From Lotus japonicus (lineage: Eukaryota; Streptophyta; Magnoliopsida; Fabales; Fabaceae), in the NCBI RefSeq assembly GCF_012489685.1, contig NC_080042.1, positions 32,555,158 to 32,619,157 of the forward strand: a DNA stretch of 64,000 bases, given 5' to 3'. Positions 22,065 to 33,340 of this stretch are shown here, in pieces (the first letter of the stretch is position 1; each line of letters opens with the position of its first letter). The notes below the pieces were generated by a model. The model worked only from the letters and a program-made list of their open reading frames with translations. It made no database searches and was not told where the DNA came from. The translations under genes and the position numbers were made by a program.

Positions 22065-22509
22065 CTGCAAAGTTGTTAGCACATACACAAGCCACAAACG
22101 TTAGAAATGTTAGTTCAAAAAAAAAAATAAAAAGAAATGAGAGGAGAAACTCTGTACAAAAACAAAAATAGAACAACCTAAGAGCACCCAACAAGTTTCT
22201 TAGTGATTTTGGCAAAGAGAGAAAAACAACCACAAGCACTTGCCAAAAATCGACTAAGAGAACCCATTGAGGCATTCTATCAAACACCTTATAAGCAAAA
22301 GCTAAACTAAACTAATCCACAAAATCCTAACTACCCATTCCTCACAAATTCACAACCCCTTTCTAATTAAGCACAAAATCAGCCCATAATGAACAAATAC
22401 AACCCAAACCCAACTTGCACTAACACAAATTCACTCACCCTTACCCACAAGAAGCATGCATTGCAAAACTCATGAACTATGATGAAGGAAAGTGGAAAAT
22501 GGAACTTAC
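22065..22509 (-). other. Predicted intron in front of the env-like gene
   Basis: The minus strand reads GTCAAG|GTAAGTTCC at 22510/22509 and ACAACTTTGCAG|ATGCC at 22065/22064. This is a full-consensus donor and a pyrimidine-bearing acceptor placed exactly on the ATG. The intron would be 445 nt and lie in the 5' untranslated region, as in a spliced subgenomic env message. Confidence 0.6.
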
Positions 22510-22724
22510 CTTGACTTGAGAGTGAGTGGGTGCAAGTGGAATGAGCTTGATGCAATGCAAAACTTGGAAGTAAATGAGAGAGTCCAAGTGTGTGCAAGTG
22601 AGAAATGAGAAGTAGAAATGGGGTATGAAGAGTGTGGGGTGCGTTTTTTATGAAGGAATGGGAGTTAAGAATGGGAAAATGAAAGGTTGGGGTTTTAAAA
22701 CCCAAAATCTGGCAGAAAAAACGT

Positions 22725-22862
22725 ATAGGAGCGCTCGAGCGCTCATGGGGAACGCTCAGGCGCTCGTGCCAGATACAGAGGCAGTGCCTCTGCCACTAAT
22801 TGGCGCCTAGGCGGCCATGAATTGGCGCCTAGGCGGCCATGAATTGGCGCCTAGGCGCTCAA
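22725..22862. repeat. GC-rich palindrome cluster upstream of the env-like gene
   Basis: Repeated units of TTGGCGCCTAGGCGGCCATGAA (three in a row, the last changed) plus GAGCGCTCGAGCGCTC resemble the palindromes in the element's own U3 region. A run of about 32 T (22890-22921) lies just beyond. On the minus strand the cluster is upstream of a TTTTAAAACC element (near 22693) and of the predicted intron, which is a promoter-like order. Confidence 0.6.
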
Positions 22863-22884
22863 CCCAGTTTTTTCCACAAAAATT

Positions 22885-22922
<38 letters not shown>

Positions 22923-22978
22923 AAATTAAATACTAAAATGCTACAAAATTAAAAGATAGAAAATAATCAAATAAAAAG

Positions 22979-23040
22979 AATGGGTTGTCTCCCATTTAGC
23001 CCTAGGTTATAGTCCTAGGTGGTCTCTCCTTCCGATGATG
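22979..23040 (-). other. Post-pol hairpin-type motif of Athila elements
   Basis: On the minus strand the second gag fragment is followed by the stop and then CTAAATGGGAGACAACCCAT. The TGGGAGGCAACCCA type of motif is a familiar sequence behind the pol gene of Athila/Tat elements. Here it follows the gag piece directly, which marks the place where pol should have been. Confidence 0.6.
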
Positions 23041-24390
23041 TTAGGAAGGAAATTCCTTTCCATTGATTAACTTACCACAAGTGCAAGGAAGAAACCTTGC
23101 ACAAAACCTCTGGAGTAAATCCTCCCATGAGGCTATGTCCTCTTGCTCATCAAACCAAGCTCTAGCCTCCCTCGTCAAAGAATGAGGGAAGAGTTTAATC
23201 TTCACTTCATCACTTGAAACACCCTCAATCTTAGCAAGGGTGCTAGCTTGGGTAAATTTCACCATATGAGCATGTAAGTTCTCGTACTTGGACCCCCCGT
23301 ACTTGTTACCATTAACAAGCTTGATGAGAGTCGGATGGAACTCATCAATTTGGGCATTAACTTTGGGGATCTCTTCCGGAACCTTCGACCTGCTTCTAAT
23401 CACATCACAGACAAAGTCATTGTCATGGTTAGTCTCAATCATAGGATTAAAAACAGAAAACCGTACCTTTTCCTTACCAACACGGAGAATGAGGTGACCC
23501 TTGTCAACATCAATCTTAGCTCTACCAGTAGCTAAGAAAGGTCGACCAAGGATGAGAGGAATCTTCTCATCCTCCTCCATATCAAGCACAACAAAGTCCA
23601 CGGGGAACACATACTTGTCCACCCGCACCATTACATCCTCCACAATCCCATATGGAGTCTTGAGGGATCGATCTGCCATTTGCAAGGAGAGCATGGTTGG
23701 AGTAATCTCTCCTAGGTTAAGCCTCTCAAACATGGTGAGCGGCATCAAATTGATGCTCGCTCCAAGATCACACAAGGCTTCCACATCCGCCATGCCTTCA
23801 ATTTCTACCGGAATAGTGAAACTACCGGGGTCCCTTCTTTTCTTAGGCATCTTCCGCTGCAAAATGGCACTACATTCCTCCGTCATCAACACCGTCTCAT
23901 CTACTCCCTTCAATCTTCTTCTCTTATGCAGAATATCCTTCATAAACTTAGCATATATAGGCATTTGTTCCAAAGCATCGGCAAAAGGAATACTAATGTG
24001 GAGCTTTTTGAAAACATCAACAAATTTTGAAAACTTTTTATCTAAGCTCTTCTTAGCCAATGCTTTAGGGAACGGAACCTTGCTAGTTTCAGGAGTAAGA
24101 TCAACTTCCTCTCTCACCTTAATAGGTACAACTACTTCTCCTCCCACTATCTCCTCTCTCTTTTCTCCCTCTGTTTTTTTCTTCAATTCATTCATCACTC
24201 TCCCACTTCTAGTGGCTACAACAGAGGCATTTTCTTGCTTAGGATTGGGGATAGTGTCGGAAGGAAATTTACCTTGAGGTCTCTCGGCTATTTGCTTGGC
24301 CAGCTGGCCAAATTGATTCTCAAGATTCTTGATAGCCGCCTCTTGATTCTTGTAATTATTCTCCGTCCGGTTGATGAAAGTTTCCACCAA
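23041..24390 (-). pseudogene. Athila-like protease fused in frame to a second Gag fragment
   Basis: The frame is the continuation of gag after the stop at 24421. The first third is the low-complexity linker (KNLENQFGQLAKQIAERPQG, ATRSGRV). The retropepsin region follows, with ADVEALCDLGASINLMPLTMF (DLGA where DSGA/DTGA is usual, the Athila form) and ILGRPFLATGRAKID. After a short connection the sequence turns into a second piece of a Gag domain (LVNGNKYGGSKYENLHAHM, VKIKLFPHSLTREARAWFDE, WEDLLQRFCARFLP) and stops. The second Gag piece differs clearly from the first one in this element. No reverse transcriptase follows. Either pol was replaced by template switching or recombination, or a lineage with two Gag domains exists. 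Confidence 0.8.
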
Positions 24391-24420
24391 CTCTTCTAAG
24401 CTCTTCTTGGAACCACTACC

Positions 24421-25644
24421 TTAACCTTCTCCTCGCTCTTGAGGTTGTCTTGAGCTTTGGCCTTGAAATCCTTGGCTAGGAAATTGTCTCTGAAAACCAC
24501 TCCCTTGCCCATTATTACCTTGCCTCCAAGAAAAATTACGGTGATTCCTCCATCCTGGATTGTAAGTATTTGAAAATGGGTCATTCCGAGCTTGACCCAT
24601 AGCCTTCACTTCCTCCTCCGGTCTAGTCTCTGTGCATTCTTCGCTGTCATGTGGCCCTCCACAAGTCACACACTCCACCTTGGCAACTCGACCACCAATC
24701 TTGGTGGTCTTCATTTGATTTTGAATCTCATTCATTTGCTTGGAGAGTTGCTTGTTGGAGGCCATAAGTTGATCATAAGCTTCAACCTCAAGGACTCCTC
24801 TTCGGGTTTGGCGATCATTACTAGAGTTCATGGCTCTTATAGCCATCTTTTCAATCAACTCATACCCCACTTGTGGAAGTAAGGCATCGAACTCTCCACT
24901 TGAAGCCGCATCCAAGCCAAACCTCGAAGAATATTGGAGACCATCATAGAACTTTGCTACTTGCTCAGCTTGAGTAAGGTTATGTTGAGGACACCTCCTC
25001 AAGAGCTTCTTGAACCTCTCCCAAGCTTCATAGAGATTCTCGTCGGTGGATTGAGCAAAAGTCATGATGTCATTCTTGAGCTTCCTCAAGAGGGCTCTTG
25101 GAACAAACCTTGTGGTGAACTTCTCAGCCAAGTCTTCCCAAGATGTAATGCTACCTTGGGGCTGTGAATTCAACCACTCTTCAGCAGTATCCCTCAATGA
25201 AAAAGGGAATAAACTCAAGCGGATGGTGTCCGCTGAAACATTCTGAACTCTGTAGGTGTTGCAATTGCGGATAAACAGCTCCATGTGTGCATGAGGATCT
25301 TCAAGAGCACCTCCACCATACTGATTTTGGCTCACCAAGTTGATGAATGCCGGCCTCAGCTCAAAGTTTCCCGTGCCATCGGGGGAAACTATGCTGCCCG
25401 GATAATCGTAGCTCATGGCAGCCGAGGTGAGGTCTCTGAGAGAACGATTGGCATTCTCCAATTCTTGCTCTTGAAGTATTTGAGCAAGAACCTCATTCAC
25501 TCTTTCTTCAATGTGGGCTTGCATCTCCTCTTCCGTCATTTAAGCAGCCATGGCTTCAAGCCTTTGTTGCGCTCGACGACGGCGAAGAGTACGTTCAGGC
25601 TCCGGATCAAATAGCAATGGATCCGTGCCAAGCCTATTGTGCAT
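24421..25644 (-). pseudogene. gag: Athila-like gag
   Basis: The start of the family frame is best placed at the ATG 25644, giving MHNRLGTDPLLFDPEPERTL, the usual Athila N-terminus. A TAA at 25540-25542 interrupts it, and an open frame restarts at 25539. The Retrotrans_gag domain follows: FELRPAFINLVSQNQYGG, DPHAHMELFIRNC, LFPFSLRDTAEEWLNSQP, SWEDLAEKFTTRFVP. Then come KFYDGLQYSSR, a coiled-coil-like stretch (QLMASNKQLSKQMNEIQNQM), one C-x2-C-x4-H-x4-C-like knuckle (CVTCGGPHDSEEC) and a glycine/glutamine-rich tail. The TAA at 24421 separates it from the protease in the same frame. Confidence 0.85.
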
Positions 25645-25752
25645 AAACTGAAATCACAAAAACAGAGAAAAAGTTAGTAACACCTATTCAATGCAATGCT
25701 TAGTAAAACAAACAAACAAACTCTTTAACTTAAACCGAAAACCACAAACAAT

Positions 25753-25769
25753 CCCCGGCAACGGCGCCA
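25753..25769 (-). promoter_or_regulatory. Primer binding site of the Athila-like element
   Basis: The minus strand reads TGGCGCCGTTGCCGGGG, starting six bases inside the LTR end. This is the well-known Athila/Tat-type primer site, complementary to an aspartate tRNA. Confidence 0.85.
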
Positions 25770-25775
25770 AAAACT

Positions 25776-27106
25776 TGTTGGTCAATTCGCAAGTGTACGA
25801 ATACCTCCGGGTTTTAAAATATCGAACCACAGGGATTGTGAGTGAGAATTGTTGATTTAAGCCTAAAGTTTGCAAGTTCTTAAAACAGTAAAATTTAGAA
25901 ATTGATTTTGGTTGATTTAGACAAAAGATTTGCAGAAGAGCAATGTTGAAAACGTTGTAAATAACAAATGATGGAAAATTGCCTTGGGTTGTTGATCATC
26001 TAATCCATTTTAGTCCACCTATCCTATGCATGTGAAACCTTGATTTAACTCTTGTTGTTATAGCCTATGTACTTACTAGTTGATTCCTCACAAAAGTAAT
26101 TCTCTCAAATTGAAAGATAAGCCCAATTCCTTGTGTACTTAAACATTCATAAGAGGTAAATAAGCATGTATATTCAGGCCAACAAAACCCTACCCTCACT
26201 CTATTCCTAGAAGCAAGTATAGAAGGATCTATTCCAATTCATGTCCCTAAATCATAACAAACTTCCATTTGATTATAATCTAGCCTATAGCAAAGGTGCA
26301 CCAAAGCTAAACATGCAATAAGGAATTGAAATACAAGATTGAATCAAGACTCATGCATAGAGATAGGATTTACAAACTAAAATTTCATAGAATCTCTTAA
26401 CCCAAAGCAAAAAGTAAACTAGCCACTCATGGCTAGTGAATTCATAATGGAAATGTAAAGAAAACCTGAGAAGAAATACAAGTTGGAGCCTCCCTTGGCC
26501 CCAAAGTTCTCCTCAGCTCTCAAACTTGATCAAAAAATGAGTAAAATGTCCAAATGTATCAAAGAAATTGGCCTAAGCCTTATTTATAGGCAAAATGAAC
26601 GAAACTGGGCGCTCAGGCGCCAATTCAGAGCGCCTGAGCGCCAATTGCATGTTGAAAAAAACATGCCTCTGACCCTATTGGCGCCTAGGCGCCCATTCCC
26701 AGCGCCTAGGCGCTTAAGCTCGCCTGAAAAGGACTTTTTGGCTTCTAAAACTCCTCTTTTCAATCCTCTTTAAGTTCTTCATCAATTCCATGCTTCTAGG
26801 CCTTCTTTCTCCTTCAGTTTCTGCTCTCCAAACCTAACCAACAAGTCAAGGAAGATTCTAGAAGCTCCAAGAGCTCATTAGCACAAGAGGTCCTTCATAA
26901 AACACAACAAAACCATGCAAGTCCTAAACTTTACTTACAATGCAAGAAAACTACCTATAAAACTACTAAATTACCAAAACAAAATAAAGACTAAAGAAAA
27001 GAATAAAAATGCATGAGAATGCATGAAACACTACATGAGACTCAACAAAAAGACTCAAAACAACCAAAGAAATGACCCTAAAAACACTACTAAAACAGGG
27101 TCATCA
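25776..27106 (-). repeat. 5' LTR of the Athila-like element
   Basis: It is 1331 bp long and near-identical to the solo LTR 9404-10735. On the minus strand it starts TGATGACCCTG and ends GACCAACA. The outer flank is CCGAC, the known target site. It carries the palindrome cluster at 26607-26716 and a TATA-like box at about 26580-26590. Plus-strand open frames in it are incidental. Confidence 0.92.
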
Positions 27107-27976
27107 CCGACACCCCGGGCTCTTGGGTGGTCGACCCCGCAGGTTACCGAGCCATTTACACGGGGCGAATAATGGAGGACCACGTGGACCGAATGGGGAA
27201 CCTGACGCAAGGAGTCTTGAGACGCCACACGGTTAGCTTCAACCTACCACCAGGCGTGCATTGTGGCCCTGGAGTTGTGGTACCGCCACCTTCATCTGAG
27301 GACGAGGAGGACCCTTCAGAGGAGTTGCCTGTAGGAGGTGCTTCATCTGAGTCTAGCTCACCCACCGTCGCGGCTGCTGCTGTCTTGGGTTCGGGTACAG
27401 TACCCGTGGGACCCACTGCGAGGACCGATGTCGTCATTGACGTGATCGTCTTGGATTCAGATTCAGACGATGATCATGGTGACGCGTAGTTAGGAGTGGT
27501 GTGTAGTACTCCTATAGTCGGGATTAGGGTAGGAGTAGCGTCGTGGCTCTGATCTTCAGTTTTTCTCATTTTGGGGCAGGGTAGGTCCCCGACCTATAGT
27601 TTTTTGTGTGGTTCTCTTGACGGGAGTCACAGGGAGTTGGTCGGATTAGGAGGTCTTCGGGCTGTTTTGAGCTGACCTACTTTCTTTTGGAGGACTGTAT
27701 ATCAGAATACTGACCTTATATTTTGTGTTGTACATATTTGCCGTCAGGCACTACTTTCCGTCACTGGAGGTTACTCGTGACGTGGCTTACCGGTTACTGT
27801 GGGGAGTGTATATATATTGTATATTAGTCTTGTTTATCTTTCATCGATACGTCTTTAAATTCGACAAGTCTTTCATTTACTTAAAACAAATATCGAAAAA
27901 AAAATATTCACGTTTTTTTCCGCTTTTATTTTTCTTTTGGTTACTAAAGTGACACCACCGAAATCGGGGTGTTACA
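27107..27976 (+). repeat. Middle LTR of the chromovirus array, right part
   Basis: This is the part of a chromovirus LTR downstream of the Athila target site, ending in GGTGTTACA. It is equivalent to 10736-11605 at an offset of 16,371 and leads straight into the primer site of copy 2. It contains the 5'-truncated acidic LTR frame (27127-27489). Confidence 0.9.
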
Positions 27977-27980
27977 TTTG

Positions 27981-27991
27981 TGGTATCAGAA
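27981..27991 (+). promoter_or_regulatory. Primer binding site of chromovirus copy 2
   Basis: TGGTATCAGAA, as at 11610-11620, sits four bases inside the LTR end. The 200-bp leader up to the gag ATG at 28190 matches copy 1, with one substitution noticed. Confidence 0.8.
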
Positions 27992-28189
27992 CTTTGTTGA
28001 GTCTTTCGGGAGTCTTTGGGGAATAGGTCTTCTGTGCTAGGTTGTGTGACTCTGCAAAGAGTGAAAATTGATTGTCTGCAAGCGATTTTTCGCTTAGAAT
28101 TGATTGAAGTTATTGCTTAATCATATTGTATAGTTATGTTAGATGCTATCTTATGATGAGTACTAACTGTTTGTTTGACTTAACAGAAC

Positions 28190-29749
28190 ATGGTGAACAC
28201 TAACCAACTAGCGGAGATGATGGCCACTATGGCCCAATTTGTGACTGCCCAGGCAAATGAAAATGCTTTGAGACGTGCGGCTGAGGAAGCACGTGATCAG
28301 CATCAGCGTCAGAGGGAAATAACTCTGGATCAGAATAAGGGACTAAATGATTTCAGGAGACAAGATCCACCAAAGTTCTCGGGTGGTACTGACCCTGACA
28401 AAGCGGATCTCTGGATCCAGGAAATTGAGAAGATATTCGGTGTTTTGCAAACTGCTGAAGGTGCCAAGGTTGGCATGGCTACTTATCTGCTGCTGGGTGA
28501 TGCTGAGTACTGGTGGAGAGGCGCCAGGGGAATTATGGAAGCCAACAATGAAGAAATCAACTGGAATTCTTTCCGAACTGCATTTCTGGTGAATTATTTT
28601 CCAACTAGTGCTCCGGATGAGCGAGAGGCACAGTTCCTGACACTTCGCCAAGGGAGCATGTCTGTACCTGAATTTGCTGCTAAGTTGGAGTCCTTGGCTA
28701 AGCATTTCCAATTTTTCCATGATCATGTGGATGAACACTACATGTGTAAGCGTTTTGTCAATGGACTGAGGCCGGATATTGAAGATTCTGTGAGGCCACT
28801 GGGAATCATGCGTTTTCAGTCGCTTGTTGAGAAAGCTACAGAAGTTGAATTGATGAAGAATAAGAGGTTGAACCGTGCTGGAGTTGGAGGACCGGTGAGA
28901 TCGGGTTCTCAAAATTACCAAGGAAAAGGGAGATTTCAGAACAAGAAACCATATCAAAGTCCTGCTGGAAGAGGGTTTACCTCAGGATCTTACAGACCTA
29001 TGGCTGGTACTGCTGGTGGTTCTGGAGATCAGGCTGTGAACAGAAATGTGAACTGTTTCAAGTGCGGAAAGCTGGGGCACTATGCTAATGCGTGTACAGA
29101 CGCGAGGCCTAAGTGCTTTAACTGTGACAAGTTTGGGCACACTGCTAGTCAGTGTAGGGCACCCAAGACTGAACCGTCTGTCAACACTGCTAGAGGGAAG
29201 CGTCCTGCTGCCAAAGCAAAAGTTTACACCATGGATGGTGAAGAGGCTGAAGGAGTTGATGGTCTGATCAGAGGGAATTGCGAGATTGACGGTAATCTCC
29301 TAACTGTACTTTTCGATTCCGGTGCAACGCATTCGTTTATTTCTAGGGAGTGCGTGACCAGACTGAAACTGCCTGTTACTGCTTTGAGCTTTGATCTTAT
29401 AGTCACTACACCTGCTAAGACCCTACTTGCTAATGCTGCATGCATGTACTGTCCGGTGACATATATAGATAGAGTCTTTTATGCTAACCTAGTATGCATA
29501 ACTCTCAAGAACTTAGATTTTATCCTAGGGATGGATTGGTTATCTCACTATCATTGTCTTTTGGACTGCAACCGAAAGAGAGTGGTTTTTCCTGACTCGG
29601 ATCTTTTCGAGTATCTATCGGCGAACCATATTAGCGTTTCTTTGAACGAGGGATCTCAGGAGTATTCTTCATTGCTGAACCTAGAGGGTAAAGGAAACCC
29701 GAATGTGGATGGTATTCCAATTGTGAGACTTCACAGATGTATTTCCTGA
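28190..29749 (+). pseudogene. gag: Chromovirus gag-protease, copy 2
   Basis: The 519-residue product is the same as that of copy 1, including both zinc knuckles and the DSGA protease motif. The early stop at 29747-29749, caused by the short indel in front of it, is shared. This shows that the lesion predates the duplication. Confidence 0.9.
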
Positions 29750-32579
29750 TGATGTACCTGGATTGCCGCTTGTACGCGACATCGAATTTGCTATTGACAT
29801 CGTACCAGGAACAGGGCCAATTTCGATTGCACCATATCGTATGGCACCTGCAGAGTTAGTGGAATTAAAGTCTCAGATCGAAGATCTTTTGTCTAAAGGA
29901 TTTATTCGTCCAAGTGTTTCGCCCTGGGGAGCGCCAGTTTTATTGGTGAAGAAGAAGGATGGAAGATCTAGATTGTGTGTTGATTACCGACAACTTAACA
30001 AAGCAATCGTCAAGAATAGGTATCCGTTGCCTAGAATTGATGATTTGATGGATCAACTTCGAGGAGCTGCTGTATTTTCAAAGATAGACCTGAAGACTGA
30101 GGATATACAGAAGACTGCATTCAGAACTCGCTATGGACACTATGAGTATTTGGTGATGCCATTTGGAGTGACAAATGCACCTGCTATTTTTATGGACTAC
30201 ATGAACAGGACTTTCCATGAATTCTTAGATCGATTCGTCGTAGTGTTTATCGACGACATTCTGATTTACTCAAAGGATGCTAAGGACCATGAGGAACACC
30301 TGCGCCAAGTTCTGCAAGTGCTGAGGGAGAAGAAGCTGTACACTAACCCTTCCAAGTGTGAATTTTGGCTTGAAGAAGTGAAATTCTTAGGTCATGTAAT
30401 CTCTAAGGAAGGTATAGTTGTGGATCCAGCAAAGGTAGAGACAGTATTGGCTTGGGAACAGCCAAAGACTGTGACGGAAATCAGGAGTTTTGTTGGTTTG
30501 GCGGGATACTATCGTCGTTTCATCGAGAACTTTGCCAAGATTGTTGGACCTTTGACTCAACTTACGAGGAAGGATCAACCTTTTGCATGGACCGAAGCTT
30601 GTGAAACAAGTTTTCAGACGATGAAGGAACGTTTGACAACGTCACCTGTACTAGTTCTGCCACAAACAGAGGAACCGTATGAGGTTTATTGTGATGCTTC
30701 GCATCAAGGTTTGGGATGTGTGCTGATGCAACATCGGAAATTTGTAGCTTATGCTTCTCGACAATTGAAGACTTACGAGAAGAATTATCCAACCCATGAC
30801 CTAGAGTTAGATGCGATCATATTTGCACTGAAAATCTGGAGACATTACTTATATGGATGCACTTTCACTATATTCAGTGATCATAAGAGTTTGAAATATC
30901 TGTTTGACCAGAAGGAGCTGAACATGAGACAGTGAAGATGGATGGAATTCATCAAGGATTATGAATTTACTCTACAATATCATCCTGGAAAGGCTAATGT
31001 TGTTGTCGATGCCTTGAGTAGGAAGATGCATATCTCGTCAATGATGATTAAAGAGCTGCAATTGTTGGAGCAATTCAGAGATTTGTGCTTAGACGTGAGA
31101 TCATCCGAGGGAAAAATGAAGTTCGGTATGATCAGGATCGCAAATGGATTGATGGAAGAAATCCGAGACCAACAGTTACAAGATGAATTTCTACTCGGGA
31201 AGAGGAACTTGGTAATTCAGGGTAAGGACCCTGAATTCAAGGTAGGAAATGACAATATCCTGCGGTGTAAGGATAGAGTTTGCGTACCTAACAACCCTGA
31301 TTTGAGGAGGTTGATTATGGACAAAGGTCACAAGAGCAAGTTGAGCATTCATCCTGGAATGAAAAAGATGTACCAAGACTTGAAGATGAATTTTTGGTGG
31401 CCAGGAATGAAGAGGCAAGTGGCCGAGTATGTAGCTGCGTGTTTAACATGTCAGAAAGCGAAAGTGGAACATCAGAAACCTTCGGGTATGTTACAAAGTT
31501 TGGATGTACCAGAATGGAAATGGGACAACATATCGATGGATTTTATCGTAGCTTTGCCAAGAACTCAGAAAGGATATGATTCGATATGGGTAGTAGTGGA
31601 TCGATTAACCAAGTCGGCTCATTTTATACCTGTGAGAATTACCTATAATGTGGAGAAACTGTCGGAGATTTACATAGCTGAGATCGTACGCCTTCATGGG
31701 GTACCGACTAGTATTGTTTCTGACCGAGACCCAAAATTTACTTCACATTTTTGGGGAGCTCTTCAGGAGGCATTGGGAACAAGGTTGAGATTGAGTTCTG
31801 CTTACCACCCACAGACTGATGGACAGACTGAGAGAACTATCCAATCATTGGAGGATTTGCTACGAGCTTGCGTGTTAGACAACAAAGGTAGTTGGGATAA
31901 TCTATTGCCATTGATTGAGTTCACTTACAACAACAGTTTTCATACGAGCATAGGTATGGCACCGTATGAAGCGTTGTATGGCCGCAAGTGTCGAACACCA
32001 TTGTGTTGGTATCAAGATGGGGAGAATTTGTTAGTTGGACCAGAACTTCTGCAACAGACAACAGAGAAGATTAAACAGATCAGAGAGAAAATGAAGACTT
32101 CTCAAAGTAGACAGAAAAGTTATGCCGATCAGAGGCGAAGACCTCTAGAATTTGAAGAAGGAGATCATGTATTTCTGCGAGTTACACGGACTACAGGGGT
32201 TGGACGAGCGATTAAGTAGAAGAAACTTACGCCAAAGTTTATTGGACCTTACCAGATTACTCGTCGTATAGGACCAGTTGCTTATTAGATTGCACTACCA
32301 CCATTTCTATCCAACATTCACGATGTGTTTCATGTGTCGCAACTGAGGAAGTATATTGCGGATCCGATGCATGTTATCGAACTTGATGACCTCGAGTTGA
32401 AGGATGACTTGTCGTTCGAGACGCCGCCAATTAGCATTGGTGACACAAGGAATAAACAGTTGAGGGGAAAAGAGATTGTGTTGGTGAAAGTTAGATGGAA
32501 CAAGGACACTGGTGATGCAACATGGGAGCTGAAGGAAAAGATTAAGGAACAGTATCCGGAACGTTTTGCTGAACCTTAA
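29750..32579 (+). pseudogene. pol: Chromovirus pol (RT, RNase H, integrase, chromodomain), copy 2
   Basis: This copy is less damaged than copy 1. Where copy 1 has stops at 13554 and 14292, this copy reads TGG and CAA, so reverse transcriptase and RNase H form one frame of 390 codons (29763-30935). It shares with copy 1 the TGA after MRQ (30933-30935), the TAG at 32217-32219, the TAG near 32287 and the short deletion in the RT. Integrase (30942-32219) contains MDFIVALP, SDRDPKFTSHFW and TDGQTERT. The C-terminal chromodomain-like piece ends at 32579. About a dozen base differences from copy 1 were noticed over the whole gag-pol region. Confidence 0.9.
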
Positions 32580-33340
32580 GTTTCGAGGACGAAACTTTCT
32601 TTTTGGAGGGTAGTAATGTGAGACCCAAGTTTTTAAGTTTGGAATAAATCGAATAAAATTCCTTTTCACGATTAATTTAATGTAACGTGAAAGGAAAACC
32701 TGAACAAGTGTTTATTGAATGGGATAAATTTGTGAAGGAGAAAGTTCAGGAAAAAGCTAAGGATTGTAACAAAGTCGATAAAAGTTATAGCACGATTAGT
32801 ACTCGCTTAAACCTAGGACAAGAACCTTAGGGAAAGATTAATTCCACCCTTGGAACACTATGGGAATAAATTCCAAAGATCTTCAAGAGGAATATAAGAC
32901 TTTCTCTTATTCCTTTCCATAACAAGCGTTTCGATACGAAACCCTGGAATGTACGAACGCCAAATTCCAATACTCGGAAGTTTGCCGAAACCGAAACCCT
33001 GGTAGTTCAGAAACCCTAAAATCAACGGACGATGAAGACTTTTTCTATTCGGAGATTCAAACGAAGATTCCACACACGTGTGCCCTTTTCTCTTGATGTT
33101 CTGAATCTTTCTTCAGAACAAAGTTTTCTCATCCGACATCAACTGCAAAAAGTAGTTTTTCGGGTAAACCGATTTACACCGACTTTTGATCGTTTGATTA
33201 AATTCCAAGAAACCTGTTTTGAGTTCTGGAATTCTGTCGCCAAAACCTATCTTAGAATTCTCCGAGGATTACGCAGGAAAAATCGGAATCGCGGAATTGT
33301 CATTTTTCCAAATTTTCCAAAAACTATAAATAGCGGGAAA

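Larger units (their letters stand above)
20069..27106 (-). mobile_element. Athila-like non-autonomous gypsy element, truncated at its 3' end
   Basis: Read on the minus strand: 5' LTR (27106-25776), a six-base gap, an Asp-tRNA-type primer site (25769-25753), gag (25644-24421), protease fused to a second gag piece (24390-23041), a conserved hairpin-type motif, a GC-palindrome cluster, an intron, an env-like gene (22064-20793), and then AT-rich DNA up to 20069. Reverse transcriptase, RNase H and integrase are absent. The 3' LTR is also absent, because the junction at 20068/20069 cuts the element. The right flank CCGAC (27107-27111) is the same target site as at the solo LTR 9404-10735. Both therefore descend from one insertion that was later duplicated. 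Confidence 0.9.

Noticed and set aside
20069..27106. Interpretation as a simple Athila insertion into the middle LTR
   Set aside because: The left side has neither a 3' LTR nor CCGAC, and about 600 bp of chromovirus LTR are present on both sides; only a duplication joint explains this.
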